Assembly: GCA_007693435.1 (NCBI GenBank)
Contig: REDO01000108.1
Location: 1 to 47,049 of the forward strand
From: Salinarimonadaceae bacterium
Lineage (GTDB): Bacteria; Pseudomonadota; Alphaproteobacteria; Rhizobiales; Beijerinckiaceae
Reading direction: 5' to 3'
DNA: 47,049 bases
Part shown: in pieces, positions 29,710-37,701 of the stretch
How positions within the stretch are numbered: position 1 is the stretch's first letter
How the letters are laid out: each line of letters opens with the position of its first letter
The notes under the pieces: generated by a model
The model's database searches: none
What the model saw: the letters and a program-made list of their open reading frames with translations, nothing else
What the model was told of the DNA's origin: nothing
Made by a program: the position numbers and the translations under genes

Positions 29710-30399
29710 GTGAAGATACGGGCTGACCAAATTTCCGGGGCCGCTCCCTTGGATACCCTTCTCGCAGGGTATGCGCGGGGCGTGTTGAACGCGCCTTTGC
29801 ATGTTCTTGTGGAGAGTCATCTGGCGCTCAAGCCCGATAGCCGGCGCTTCGTAAGGGCGCTTGAAAACATCGCGGCGTCTGAAATCCTGCAACAGGAGGC
29901 CGCCCCGATTGACGATCGTGACGCGCGCCTCGCATCCATATTCGGTGGAAACGACCTTGGCGTGGATCGGATAAACGCGCCTTTGATCACCGATCGAAAG
30001 CCTGCCCCAACCGACGCCGGCGCGATCCCGCATGCGCTCGCCCGCTATCTGGGATGCGATCTCGGTGACGTTGCGTGGCGGATGCTGCTTCCGGGCGTGA
30101 AGGAATTCCGGATCGAGGATAACGATGACGGCGAGGCGACGCTCTATTGGATCAGGGGCGGCCGCAAGATACCCGCGCATACGCACGAAGGTTCGGAATA
30201 CACCCTGGTGCTTCGCGGCGCCTTCAGTGACGTGAACGGACGCTACGCGCGGGGTGACATCGCAGTCGCCGATATGGACGTCGATCATTGCCCGGTCGCC
30301 GATCCGGACGAAGATTGCTTTTGCTTCGCGGTCACGGATGCGCCGTTGCGCCTCACGGGCCCGATCGGTCGCATCATTCAGCGCTTTATCAAGCACTGA
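29710..30399 (+). CDS. ChrR-like anti-sigma factor with cupin domain, degenerate zinc domain
   Basis: 229 residues from GTG 29710 (GGTGAG just upstream; a TAA precedes it in frame). The N-terminal part (1-60) resembles the ChrR anti-sigma domain (DTLLAGYARGVLNAPLHVLVESHLAL), but of its zinc ligands only His37 remains; the two Cys correspond to Lys41 and Ser44 and the first His is missing. The C-terminal cupin (~110-215) keeps its metal set: His157 and His159 of PAHTHEGSEY, Glu163 and His193. ChrR holds RpoE inactive until singlet oxygen appears. No sigma gene is adjacent, which is abnormal. Converges on the photolyase operon. Confidence 0.85.
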   Translation: MKIRADQISGAAPLDTLLAGYARGVLNAPLHVLVESHLALKPDSRRFVRALENIAASEILQQEAAPIDDRDARLASIFGGNDLGVDRINAPLITDRKPAPTDAGAIPHALARYLGCDLGDVAWRMLLPGVKEFRIEDNDDGEATLYWIRGGRKIPAHTHEGSEYTLVLRGAFSDVNGRYARGDIAVADMDVDHCPVADPDEDCFCFAVTDAPLRLTGPIGRIIQRFIKH

Positions 30400-30407
30400 C
30401 CGGTCAG
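30396..30407. repeat. 12-bp palindrome across the convergent gene ends
   Basis: CTGACCGGTCAG, perfectly self-complementary, includes the ChrR-like TGA stop and ends 2 nt before the cfa stop. Too short for a strong terminator; it may be chance. Confidence 0.4.
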
Positions 30408-30409
30408 GT

Positions 30410-31684
30410 TCAGGCGGGCTTGGCGAAGACCATCTGCCTGACGTCGATGTTCCGCGTTGCGAAACCGACTTCGCAATAGGTCAGGTAATAGCGCCAGAGC
30501 TTGCGAAATCTCTCGTCGAAGCCCAGCTGCGCAATTTTGGGCCACGCCTCGTCGAATCGATCGCGCCAGATCGCCAGCGTGCTGGCGTAATCGGCCGCGA
30601 AGCCCTTGTCCGACACGATGCCGAACCCCGTCTGCGCGCTCAGTCCGGTCAGAGCGGACGGAGGCGGAAGCATGCCGCCTGGAAAGATATAGCGCCGGAT
30701 GAAATCGATCTCGCGCCGGTAGCCTGCGAACGCCTCCTCCCGGATCGTAATGAGCTGCAACCCGGCGCGTCCGCCCGCCCGAAGCCGATCACGCATCGTG
30801 TCGAAGAAGGTGCGCCAATACGCCTCGCCGACCGCCTCGAACATCTCGATGGAAACGATCCGGTCATAGGTTCCCGTCTCGTCGCGATAGTCACGCATGA
30901 CGATCGAAACCCGATCCTCGAGACCGGCGCGTCGGACGCGCTCGCAAGCGTAATCGTACTGCTCCTGTGAAATGGTGAGCCCGGTCACCTTGCAGCCGAT
31001 CTCGGTCGCTGCGTATTGGGCAAAGCCACCCCAGCCGCAGCCGATCTCCAGAACATGGTCGTTCGGCTCGATCCCCGTGGCGCGAGCCAGCGTTTCGTAT
31101 TTCCGGCGTTGCGCGCTCTCCAGATCGTTGTCGCCGGCGGCGAAGACCGCGGATGAATAGGTCATCGAACGGTCGAGCCAGGTCTCGTAGAACGCGTTTC
31201 CCAGATCGTAATGGGCGTGAATGTTCCTGCGGGCGCCGGTCCGACTGTTGCGGTTGAGAAAGTGCCGCAGCCGCTGCCAGATCCTCATCGCGGCGCGGCC
31301 GGGCGTAAGCTTGGCGCCGACGCGGTGGTTGGCCGCAAGGAAAAGCATGAGCTGGGTCAGATCGGAGCTTTCCCACTCGCCGCGCATATAGCCTTCGGCG
31401 AAGCCCAGATCGCCGCCGATGATGAGGCGGCGCACGAAAATCGGGTCACGGATGATCATCTCGCCGTGAGGGCCGGGCGCGGCGCCCCGGAAGCCCAATC
31501 TGCGGCCGTCCGGCAAAATAACGTTCAAAGTCCCGACCGGGAAGCGCGATACGATCCTTACGAGCGGCCGCAGCAGCAGGGGCAGGCCTCGCGTCGCTTC
31601 CGACAGGTTCTCGGGCGATACGGGAAAAAAGCTCTCATCGTCGTTCTGGATTGGGTTCGCGCCGCCTTCCGCAGATGCCGTCAT
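30410..31684 (-). CDS. cfa: cyclopropane-fatty-acyl-phospholipid synthase family protein
   Basis: 424 residues from ATG 31682-31684, which overlaps the DUF1365 stop (ATGA). N-terminal lipid-binding part and a SAM-dependent methyltransferase domain with motif I VLEIGCGWGGFAQYAA, then the Cfa-specific MTYSSAVF and FIRRYIFPGGMLPPP segments. The reaction methylenates unsaturated acyl chains of membrane phospholipids. In RpoE-controlled operons its relatives act on vaccenate during photo-oxidative stress, some giving furan or methylated acyl chains. Last gene of the phr operon. A longer frame to 31807 only overlaps the upstream gene. Confidence 0.93.
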   Translation of the reverse strand: MTASAEGGANPIQNDDESFFPVSPENLSEATRGLPLLLRPLVRIVSRFPVGTLNVILPDGRRLGFRGAAPGPHGEMIIRDPIFVRRLIIGGDLGFAEGYMRGEWESSDLTQLMLFLAANHRVGAKLTPGRAAMRIWQRLRHFLNRNSRTGARRNIHAHYDLGNAFYETWLDRSMTYSSAVFAAGDNDLESAQRRKYETLARATGIEPNDHVLEIGCGWGGFAQYAATEIGCKVTGLTISQEQYDYACERVRRAGLEDRVSIVMRDYRDETGTYDRIVSIEMFEAVGEAYWRTFFDTMRDRLRAGGRAGLQLITIREEAFAGYRREIDFIRRYIFPGGMLPPPSALTGLSAQTGFGIVSDKGFAADYASTLAIWRDRFDEAWPKIAQLGFDERFRKLWRYYLTYCEVGFATRNIDVRQMVFAKPA

Positions 31685-32514
31685 CGCTGCGTCTCCGATA
31701 TCGACGATCCGGAACGCGCCATCGGTTCGCTCGTTCCGGTCTTTCGTCCACTGGACGGATGGGGATGGATTTTCAGGCCCTTGGCGAGAAGCCGCAACGC
31801 TTCCCAATGAATGCCAAGGATCACTTTTAGCGTGACGAAGGGCAAGGAGAAAAACAGCCGGATGACGTTCGCATCGGTGGCCTCCCGGCGAGCGCCGGCG
31901 AAAATCGCCGTCAAAATGACGCCTTCCGGGTCACTTTCGACGATCTTCAGCGTCGCGCCAGCGTCCGGCATTGCGGTCCTGAAGCGATAGCGCAGAGCCA
32001 TCGGCAGAAACGGCGAAACGTGCAGCGCCTTGTCGAATTCGTGCGGCCCAAGGGTCCGGCCGGGCTCGGCGGCGGCCGAATAAACGCAACGCTCGCCGAA
32101 GGTGTTGCGCACCTCATAGAGCGCGCCCTTCAGGTCTCCGCCACGATCGACGGCGTAGTAGACGGAGATCGGATTGAAGGCGTAACCGCACACGCGCGGC
32201 AGAGCGAGCAGGAAGATGCGCAGTTCGGCGGCGTCGATCCCATTGGACGCGAAAACGCTCCGCGCTCGTTCAAGCAGCGTGGCGCCGGCGGCGTCCGGCA
32301 GGTGATCGCGCTCGTGAAAGCTCATCAGGTTGAGCCGTCCGAGCGAGAACAATCGGGAAATCCGTGTCCGCCCGTCGAGTTCCGCGAGATCAAAAAGCGC
32401 CATGAACGTGCGATAGCGAAACCTGTGCGCCTTCGGGCGAAGCCGCGCATGCATCACCGAGCCCACATAGAACGAAGCGGGCGCGTCGCGGCGGATTTCG
32501 GTCGGCCGGTTCAT
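31681..32514 (-). CDS. DUF1365 domain protein
   Basis: 277 residues from ATG 32512-32514, overlapping the stop of the flavin oxidase (ATGA); an in-frame start at 32553 is less likely. DUF1365 pattern: SFYVGSVMHARLRPKAHRFRYRTFM (in parts), GYAFNPISVYYA, and LHVSPFLPM. The function is unknown, but the gene regularly sits between a flavin amine oxidase and a cyclopropane-synthase-like methyltransferase, as here. In several bacteria this set takes part in unusual fatty acid or membrane-lipid modification; that role is inferred from the context. Confidence 0.92.
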   Translation of the reverse strand: MNRPTEIRRDAPASFYVGSVMHARLRPKAHRFRYRTFMALFDLAELDGRTRISRLFSLGRLNLMSFHERDHLPDAAGATLLERARSVFASNGIDAAELRIFLLALPRVCGYAFNPISVYYAVDRGGDLKGALYEVRNTFGERCVYSAAAEPGRTLGPHEFDKALHVSPFLPMALRYRFRTAMPDAGATLKIVESDPEGVILTAIFAGARREATDANVIRLFFSLPFVTLKVILGIHWEALRLLAKGLKIHPHPSSGRKTGTSEPMARSGSSISETQR

Positions 32515-33827
32515 TCCGCCGCTTGAAGCAGCAATCTCGGCGTCGGCGTCCATGGCAACCGCGCTCCCAGAGATTCGGCTACGAGCAAGCCGGAAAGCAG
32601 CCCGTCCTCGTGAAATCCGTAACCCGTCCAGGCGCCGCAGAACCAGACGCCTCCAAGACCCTGCAGAACGGACAAGCCGGCCTGGGCGTCAAGCGCTTCG
32701 CGGTCGAATTGCGGATGGGCGTATTCGTAGCGTCCGAACGTCAGATCCTCGCGCGGCGGCTTCACGGGATTGAGCGTGACAAACAGCGGGCAGGATGGAT
32801 CTAGGCCCTGCAAAGCGTTCATCCAGTAGCTCACCGAGACGTCTCCGTCCGGTCGCTTGAGAACGTTCCAAGCCGCCCAGCCGGAGGGGCGCCCAGGCAT
32901 GAGCGCCGGATCGCGATGGAGATAGGCGATGTTGTCGCGGTAACGGATTGACGAGAGAAGACGCGTCTGCCGTTCGTCCGCGCCGTCCAGCATATCGACG
33001 GCCTGATCGCTGTGGCAGGCCAGCAAGACGGCGTCGAAGGCCTCGCGCTCGCCACTCGCGAGCGTGACGACCGGACCTTCGGCGGTCGGGCGGACCGACA
33101 CGACGCGTGTCGCCAGCCGGAGGCTGTCGGAGTAGGTCGCGGTGAGCCTGGCGACGTAGGCGCGGCTGCCGCCTGTCACTGTCCTCCAGACCGGGCGGGA
33201 GATGCGCAAGAGCCGGTGGTTCTCGAAGAAGCGAAGAAACGCCTCGGCCGGGAAAGCGAGAACTCCGCCTGACGGCATCGACCAGATCGCCGATCCCATC
33301 GCAAGAAGATAGTCGTCGCGGAAAAGCCGCGAGAACCTGCCGCGATCGAGATATTCCCCGAGAGTGAGGCCGGCGAGCCGGCCGGCATGGAGATCCGCGA
33401 CGCCAGACCGGTTGAATCGTACGAGATCGTCGAGAACACGCAGATGAACGGGGGAGGGGATGTGAAGCTGGACAGGCATACGGCCGCCGAAGAAATCCGC
33501 CGGCCGGCTCGTCCAGGCGATCGCGCCGTCGACGCCCGACACCGAGAAGCTCATGTCGGATTCCTGCGTCTCAACGCCGAGCTGGGCGAAGAGACGGGTC
33601 AGGTTGGGATAATTGACCTCGTTATAGACGATGAAGCCGGTATCGACGCTGATGCGCCGTCCGTCATAATCCACATCGACGGTGGCGCTGTGCCCACCCG
33701 CCGTTTCAGCCGCCTCGAAGACGGTGATGTCGTGATCTGATCCGCGCCGGAGCGCCCAGGCCGCGCCGTTTCCGGCAATGCCGGTTCCGATGATTGCGAT
33801 ACGCTTCCTAACGTTCAACACAGGCAC
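32511..33827 (-). CDS. FAD-dependent amine oxidase-like protein
   Basis: 438 residues from GTG 33825-33827; a second GTG and a TTG follow within 9 nt, so the exact start is open. N-terminal dinucleotide-binding AIIGTGIAGNGAAWAL and TVFEAAETAGGHSATV mark FAD binding; the C-terminal WFCGAWTGYGFHEDGLLSGLLVAE (in parts) is the second FAD contact. Member of the flavin oxidoreductase family that accompanies DUF1365 and Cfa genes, with desaturase or fatty-acid-modifying function suspected. 20 nt after the photolyase stop; ATGA overlap downstream. Confidence 0.92.
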   Translation of the reverse strand: MPVLNVRKRIAIIGTGIAGNGAAWALRRGSDHDITVFEAAETAGGHSATVDVDYDGRRISVDTGFIVYNEVNYPNLTRLFAQLGVETQESDMSFSVSGVDGAIAWTSRPADFFGGRMPVQLHIPSPVHLRVLDDLVRFNRSGVADLHAGRLAGLTLGEYLDRGRFSRLFRDDYLLAMGSAIWSMPSGGVLAFPAEAFLRFFENHRLLRISRPVWRTVTGGSRAYVARLTATYSDSLRLATRVVSVRPTAEGPVVTLASGEREAFDAVLLACHSDQAVDMLDGADERQTRLLSSIRYRDNIAYLHRDPALMPGRPSGWAAWNVLKRPDGDVSVSYWMNALQGLDPSCPLFVTLNPVKPPREDLTFGRYEYAHPQFDREALDAQAGLSVLQGLGGVWFCGAWTGYGFHEDGLLSGLLVAESLGARLPWTPTPRLLLQAAE

Positions 33828-33847
33828 TCACTTCGCGGGAATGGGGC

Positions 33848-35311
33848 TCAGCTTCGTCTCGATCTGATGCTCTCGAACGCGGAAAGCGCGCGCTTTCGAG
33901 CGACCTCGTGAACCACGATCGGCTTCGGATAGCTCTCCCCCAACTGCACCCTCGCAGAATGTAGCACGGACGGCGCAGCTTCCCATGGCCGATGTATCAT
34001 ACGACTTGGCATGCCTGCGAGTTCCGGGACCCAGGCTCTCACATAGTCCCCGTTCGGGTCGAAGCGCTCGCCCTGCGTCACGGGGTTGAAGATCCGGTAG
34101 TAGGGCGCGGCGTCGGCCCCCGAGCCAGCGACCCATTGCCAGCTGGCGGGATTGTTCGCCGCATCCGCGTCCACCAGCGTATCCCAGAACCATTCCTCGC
34201 CTACGCGCCAGTCAATCAGCAGGTGCTTGATCAGAAACGACGCTACGATCATGCGAACGCGGTTGTGCATGAAGCCGGTGCGCCAGAGCTGACGCATGCC
34301 CGCATCGACGATCGGATAGCCGGTGCGCCCCTTGCGCCATGCGTCGACGGCCGCTTCGTCTTCCCGCCATGGAAACGCGTCGAAGTTCTTCTGGAGATTG
34401 CCGCTGGCGAGGTTGTCGTTCTCGAACAGAAGGAGATACGAGAAATCCCGCCATCCGATTTCGGCGCGAAAGACGTCGTAATCCTCGCGCGCAATGGAGC
34501 CGCCCGACGCCTCCAGCGCGAACCTTGCGGCGTGAACGACCGAGCGCGCCGACAGCTCGCCGAAGCGCAGATGCGGAGAAAGGCGCGAGGTCATGTCGAG
34601 ATCCGGCCGATTCCGGTCGCCGGCGTAACCCGCGAACCCGTTTTCGAGAAACGAGGACAGCCGCTTGCGCGCTCCGGTTTCGCCACGCTCCCAACTCTCG
34701 CGCAGACCGCCCGCCCAATCCGGGCGGCGCGGCTCCAGGTCGAGATCTTCGAGAGCGACGGTTCGCGCCGCGAGCTCGGCGGGAATGGTCGCGGCGACGA
34801 TGCTGTCCGGCGCGGGCAGGGGCGGGGGAGGCGGATCGCGGGTCAGGCTGGCTTTGTGGAACGGCGTGAACACCTTGAACGAGCCGCCCGCCTGCGTGCG
34901 GACATCGCCAGGCTCTACGACGAGCCGGGAGGAGAAGCTGGAGGCCGAGACGCCACTGCGTTTCAGCCCGGCCTTTACGTCCACGTCGATCGCGCGCTCA
35001 GGGCCGTAGCGACGGTTCCAGAACACCGCCGCGCAGCCGGCCGCTTCCACGATGCGCGGAATGACGTCGCGCGACCGTCCCCGAAAGAGAAGCAGGTCGC
35101 CACCGATAGCGCGCAGGCTGGCGCGCAGCGCGTCCAGCGAGCCGTGAAGCCACCACCGCGAAGCGCCGCCCGGAGCCCTGATTTCCGGCGACAACGCGTC
35201 ATGGACGTAAACGCAGAAGACAGAGCGGCCCGACTCGATCGCGGCTGTAAGGGCAGGGTTGTCGCCAATCCGAAAATCTTCGCGAAACCAGACAAGGGCG
35301 GGTCGTGACAT
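33848..35311 (-). CDS. phrB: deoxyribodipyrimidine photolyase (class I)
   Basis: 487 residues from ATG 35309-35311 (TGGAGA upstream); the frame beyond runs through the tRNA and is false. N-terminal photolyase alpha/beta domain (LVWFREDFRIGDNPALTAA), then the helical FAD domain with LSPHLRFGELSARSV, GYPIVDAGMRQLWRTGFMHNRVRM and WQWVAGSGADAAPYYRIFNP (in parts). These are the FAD and DNA contacts of light-dependent CPD photolyases. It repairs UV dimers using blue light. First gene of the four-gene operon with flavin oxidase, DUF1365 and cfa, a set known from photo-oxidative stress regulons. Confidence 0.95.
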   Translation of the reverse strand: MSRPALVWFREDFRIGDNPALTAAIESGRSVFCVYVHDALSPEIRAPGGASRWWLHGSLDALRASLRAIGGDLLLFRGRSRDVIPRIVEAAGCAAVFWNRRYGPERAIDVDVKAGLKRSGVSASSFSSRLVVEPGDVRTQAGGSFKVFTPFHKASLTRDPPPPPLPAPDSIVAATIPAELAARTVALEDLDLEPRRPDWAGGLRESWERGETGARKRLSSFLENGFAGYAGDRNRPDLDMTSRLSPHLRFGELSARSVVHAARFALEASGGSIAREDYDVFRAEIGWRDFSYLLLFENDNLASGNLQKNFDAFPWREDEAAVDAWRKGRTGYPIVDAGMRQLWRTGFMHNRVRMIVASFLIKHLLIDWRVGEEWFWDTLVDADAANNPASWQWVAGSGADAAPYYRIFNPVTQGERFDPNGDYVRAWVPELAGMPSRMIHRPWEAAPSVLHSARVQLGESYPKPIVVHEVARKRALSAFESIRSRRS

Positions 35312-35370
35312 CGGATTCTCCAGCTCCGGCCGCCGGGACTTAAGTCGGACGGCGCGCAAAGGGCCAGCAC

Positions 35371-35397
35371 GAAAACGCACGGCGCGACGACGCGCCG
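35371..35397 (-). terminator. terminator after tRNA-Asn
   Basis: Arms CGGCGCG (35380-35386) and CGCGCCG (35391-35397), 4-nt loop, with AAAA at 35372-35375 giving a short U-tract on the minus strand. 33 nt downstream of the tRNA 3' end and upstream of the photolyase start. Confidence 0.7.
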
Positions 35398-35430
35398 CAA
35401 CCGACGAATCCGAATGAATTTTTCTTGAAA

Positions 35431-35506
35431 TGGCTCCCCGAGTAGGACTCGAACCTACGACCGAGCGATTAACAGTCGCTTGCTCTACCAACTGAGCTAT
35501 CGGGGA
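35431..35506 (-). tRNA. tRNA-Asn (GTT)
   Basis: 76 nt including encoded CCA. Acceptor stem TCCCCGA / TCGGGGA, D-loop AGCTCAGTTGGTAGAGC, anticodon loop CTGTTAA with GTT, T-loop GTTCGAGTC. All four stems pair. Confidence 0.98.
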
Positions 35507-36702
35507 ACACGTGCGCAGCGTATAGCGAGGCGCCGCCCCGGATGCAAGCCCGCCGCCGCGACTTTTCGCCGGAGCCGCCTCATCCGGCGAAGCCCGCCAG
35601 TGTAGGAGCAGCCGGCGTTAGCGAGCAAAAAAACCCCTGCCCGATCTTGGACCCCGCAACTTGGGCCCCGCGACTTCAACCCCGCGACCTGTCGCCAGCA
35701 GAGAGGCCTGCACGCCGGCACGACGACAAGCGGGCAGGATGACATGTTTTCACGTTGACAGGCCGGCCGGCAGGCAGGTGGGCCGGATGGCTTGCCGCCA
35801 TGACGTCGCGCATACATGCCGACATGCCTTGATGACGGCCAGCCTACGTCAACCCACGCCGGCACGCCGCCACGCGGGCCCGCCCACACGCATACATGAC
35901 GACTCAGATCTTCCTGCATTCGCGCATTCTCGCCCACATGCCTACTTCAGAGTGTGCCCACATGCTGGCGCGCCCGAATGCATGCGCGCCCGCATGTCCA
36001 CGGATCCAGTCGGGAGATAGCGATCACGTCTGATTAGAATTGCCCACACGCTAGACAAGCCCGCACGTGGGGCAGGCATTTCAGGCGGACAAACCTACGC
36101 GCCGCCTCGACGACATGTGGACGCAAGACAGCATCGTTAGCGCTAATCTACTGTTAAAAAACAATATTAATTGCCCACAAGTGGGCAATTAACGCCCTAG
36201 ACAGTGACTCAAAAGCTGCTCGAGCCGCCGGAATTGCGCCCCCCGAAGCGGCGCATACACATGGCGCGAACACTCGGCGACGCGCCCACATGCACACAAT
36301 CACTCCTGCCTGCATGCCTTCGCGCTGGCGCGGACCTGTACCCTCGACCCTCGATGCGCGCGGTATGGGGCTAATCCCGCAGCGGGGAGGGCGACTTGCA
36401 GCCCTCTCGCCGGGAGCCGCCTCGAATGAGTCGCGACTGCCGGCATAGCGCGATAAGGGCCAACGGACCTGTCGGTCGAAGCCTCCAGAAGGAAGCAGCG
36501 CATGACAGGAGCGTCGCCGCAGCCGCCGAAAACGATTCGTCCACACCTGTTTCCCGGTACAACGCAGCCAAGAGCGCTCGGCCACTTGCGCGCGAGATCG
36601 TGAGGCCGACAATGCAGCATCTCGCTTGCCCAACATGCTCGCCTCAGCCGCAAGGTGCCGCGTAGCCAGTATGTGGACAGGCCCCCACGTCAACGTGAAG
36701 CC
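35507..36702. other. 1.2-kb non-coding, repeat-rich region upstream of parA1 (candidate centromere)
   Basis: No frame here looks coding. The stretch is dense in short related motifs: GCCCACA at 35882, 35932, 35956, 36042, 36173 and 36284 (plus one inverted copy at 36180-36186), and ACATG about ten times between 35741 and 36640. It also holds the palindromic block 36137-36192. Low-complexity, C-rich sequence fills the left part. Such iterated sites next to a parA / ribbon-helix-helix pair suggest a partition site or operator array. An old degraded sequence is the alternative. Confidence 0.5.
36137..36192. repeat. palindromic block: TTAGCGCTAA, AT-rich spacer, 26-bp hyphenated palindrome
   Basis: A 10-bp perfect palindrome TTAGCGCTAA (36137-36146) and a 12-bp-arm inverted repeat TTAATTGCCCAC / GTGGGCAATTAA (36167-36178 and 36181-36192, 2-nt centre AA) flank an AT-rich stretch in GC-rich surroundings. 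The large palindrome contains the locally iterated TTGCCCACA motif in both orientations. Candidate binding site of the parA1-linked ribbon-helix-helix protein, or an origin-like element. Confidence 0.6.
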
Positions 36703-37365
36703 ATGAAGACGATAGCGATCATCTCCCAGAAGGGTGGGGCGGGCAAAACCACACTCGCCGTTCATCTCGCGGTCTGCGCCCATCTCGCGGGCCATCGCAC
36801 GGCGATCGTGGACCTCGATCCGCAAGCCACAGCGCGCAAATGGTCCGACAAGCGAAAGGCCGAGCCGGAAGTCGTCGGAGACCAAGCGGAGCGCCTGCCG
36901 TTCCTGCTCGAAGCGGCCCGAAACAACCATGCCGACTTCCTCGTCATCGACACCGCGCCGAACGCCGACCGCGCATCGCTGATCGCCGCGCGCGCAGCCG
37001 ATCTGATCCTGATTCCATGCCGTCCCGCCGCTTTCGATCTCGATGCGATCGAAGCGACATGCGACCTCGCATCCCTCGCCAGGAAGCCGGCCTGGGTGCT
37101 TCTGTCATCGGCTCCCGTCCGGAGCCCGCTCGTCGAGGAATCCCGGCTCGGACTCGAATCGCAGGGGCGCCTCGTCGCGCCTCATGCCCTCCATCAGCGC
37201 GTCGCGTTCTCGCATAGCGTCATCGACGGCCGAACGGCGGTCGAATTCGAACCGTTCGGCAAGGCGGCGACCGAGATTCAGGACATCTACAAGTGGGCCT
37301 GTGGGCAAATGGGCATGCCGACGCGCCTGCACGCCAGCGAGCCGGCAGGCCGCAAATCGGCTTGA
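36703..37365 (+). CDS. ParA family ATPase (parA1)
   Basis: 220 residues from ATG 36703. Deviant Walker A KGGAGKTT (residues 10-17), Walker A' IVDLDPQATA with the Asp-Pro-Gln typical of ParA, and Walker B FLVIDTAPN. No N-terminal DNA-binding domain, so it is a short ParA of the type Ib / orphan class that pairs with ribbon-helix-helix partners. Such ATPases move plasmids, chromosome loci or protein clusters over the nucleoid. The partner gene starts 15 nt downstream. Same length and overall design as parA2 at 46009-46668. Confidence 0.9.
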   Translation: MKTIAIISQKGGAGKTTLAVHLAVCAHLAGHRTAIVDLDPQATARKWSDKRKAEPEVVGDQAERLPFLLEAARNNHADFLVIDTAPNADRASLIAARAADLILIPCRPAAFDLDAIEATCDLASLARKPAWVLLSSAPVRSPLVEESRLGLESQGRLVAPHALHQRVAFSHSVIDGRTAVEFEPFGKAATEIQDIYKWACGQMGMPTRLHASEPAGRKSA

Positions 37366-37380
37366 TCGGGGAGGGTATCT

Positions 37381-37701
37381 ATGACGAAACGCGCAAGTCT
37401 ATTCGGTGGCAAGAACCCGCCCGCGGCCGAGCCGACCGCAACGCCCGCCGATTCGTCGGTCGTCCAGATGCCGTCGACGACGCCGGTCGCGCAGCCCGAG
37501 ACAGCGCCGCAGCCGCCAGCGCGCAAATATCCCGTCGCAAAGACGCGCGAGGGCAAGCGCGTCGCGACGGTCTATCTGGAGCCTGAAGCGCTGAGGCAAC
37601 TCAAGCACGTCAGCTTCGACGAGGAAACGACGGTGCAGGAACTGCTCGTCGAAGGCGTCAACGCCGTGTTCGAGAAGCGCGGCCTCAGCCGCATCGCCTG
37701 A
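37381..37701 (+). CDS. ribbon-helix-helix-like partner of ParA1
   Basis: 106 residues, ribosome site GGGGAGGG 5 nt before the ATG. A flexible Pro/Ala-rich N-terminal half (residues 1-50) precedes a C-terminal strand-helix-helix unit, KRVATVYLEPEALRQLKHV followed by TTVQELLVEGVNAVFEKRG. This layout is that of small ParB/ParG/omega-type DNA-binding partition proteins. Its C-terminal 46 residues align with the partner of ParA2 (shared VYLEP, QL and terminal RG). It would bind the repeats upstream of parA1; the DNA target is inferred. Confidence 0.82.
   Translation: MTKRASLFGGKNPPAAEPTATPADSSVVQMPSTTPVAQPETAPQPPARKYPVAKTREGKRVATVYLEPEALRQLKHVSFDEETTVQELLVEGVNAVFEKRGLSRIA

Noticed and set aside
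29566-30396. 276-residue minus-strand frame that might have been the missing sigma factor
   Set aside because: It is antisense to the ChrR-like gene and shows no sigma region 2 or 4 motifs.
35497-35937. 146-residue minus-strand frame next to tRNA-Asn
   Set aside because: Runs into the tRNA gene and has Cys/Arg/Pro-rich low-complexity sequence; no ribosome site.
36137-36192. Chromosomal replication origin
   Set aside because: AT-rich core, palindromes and DnaA-like motifs are suggestive, but there are no true TTATCCACA boxes and no origin-linked genes (dnaA, hemE, parB) nearby.
36154-36930. 258-residue minus-strand frame across the parA1 start
   Set aside because: Overlaps parA1 antisense and the palindromic tract; low-complexity Arg/Ala-rich product without homology-like motifs.
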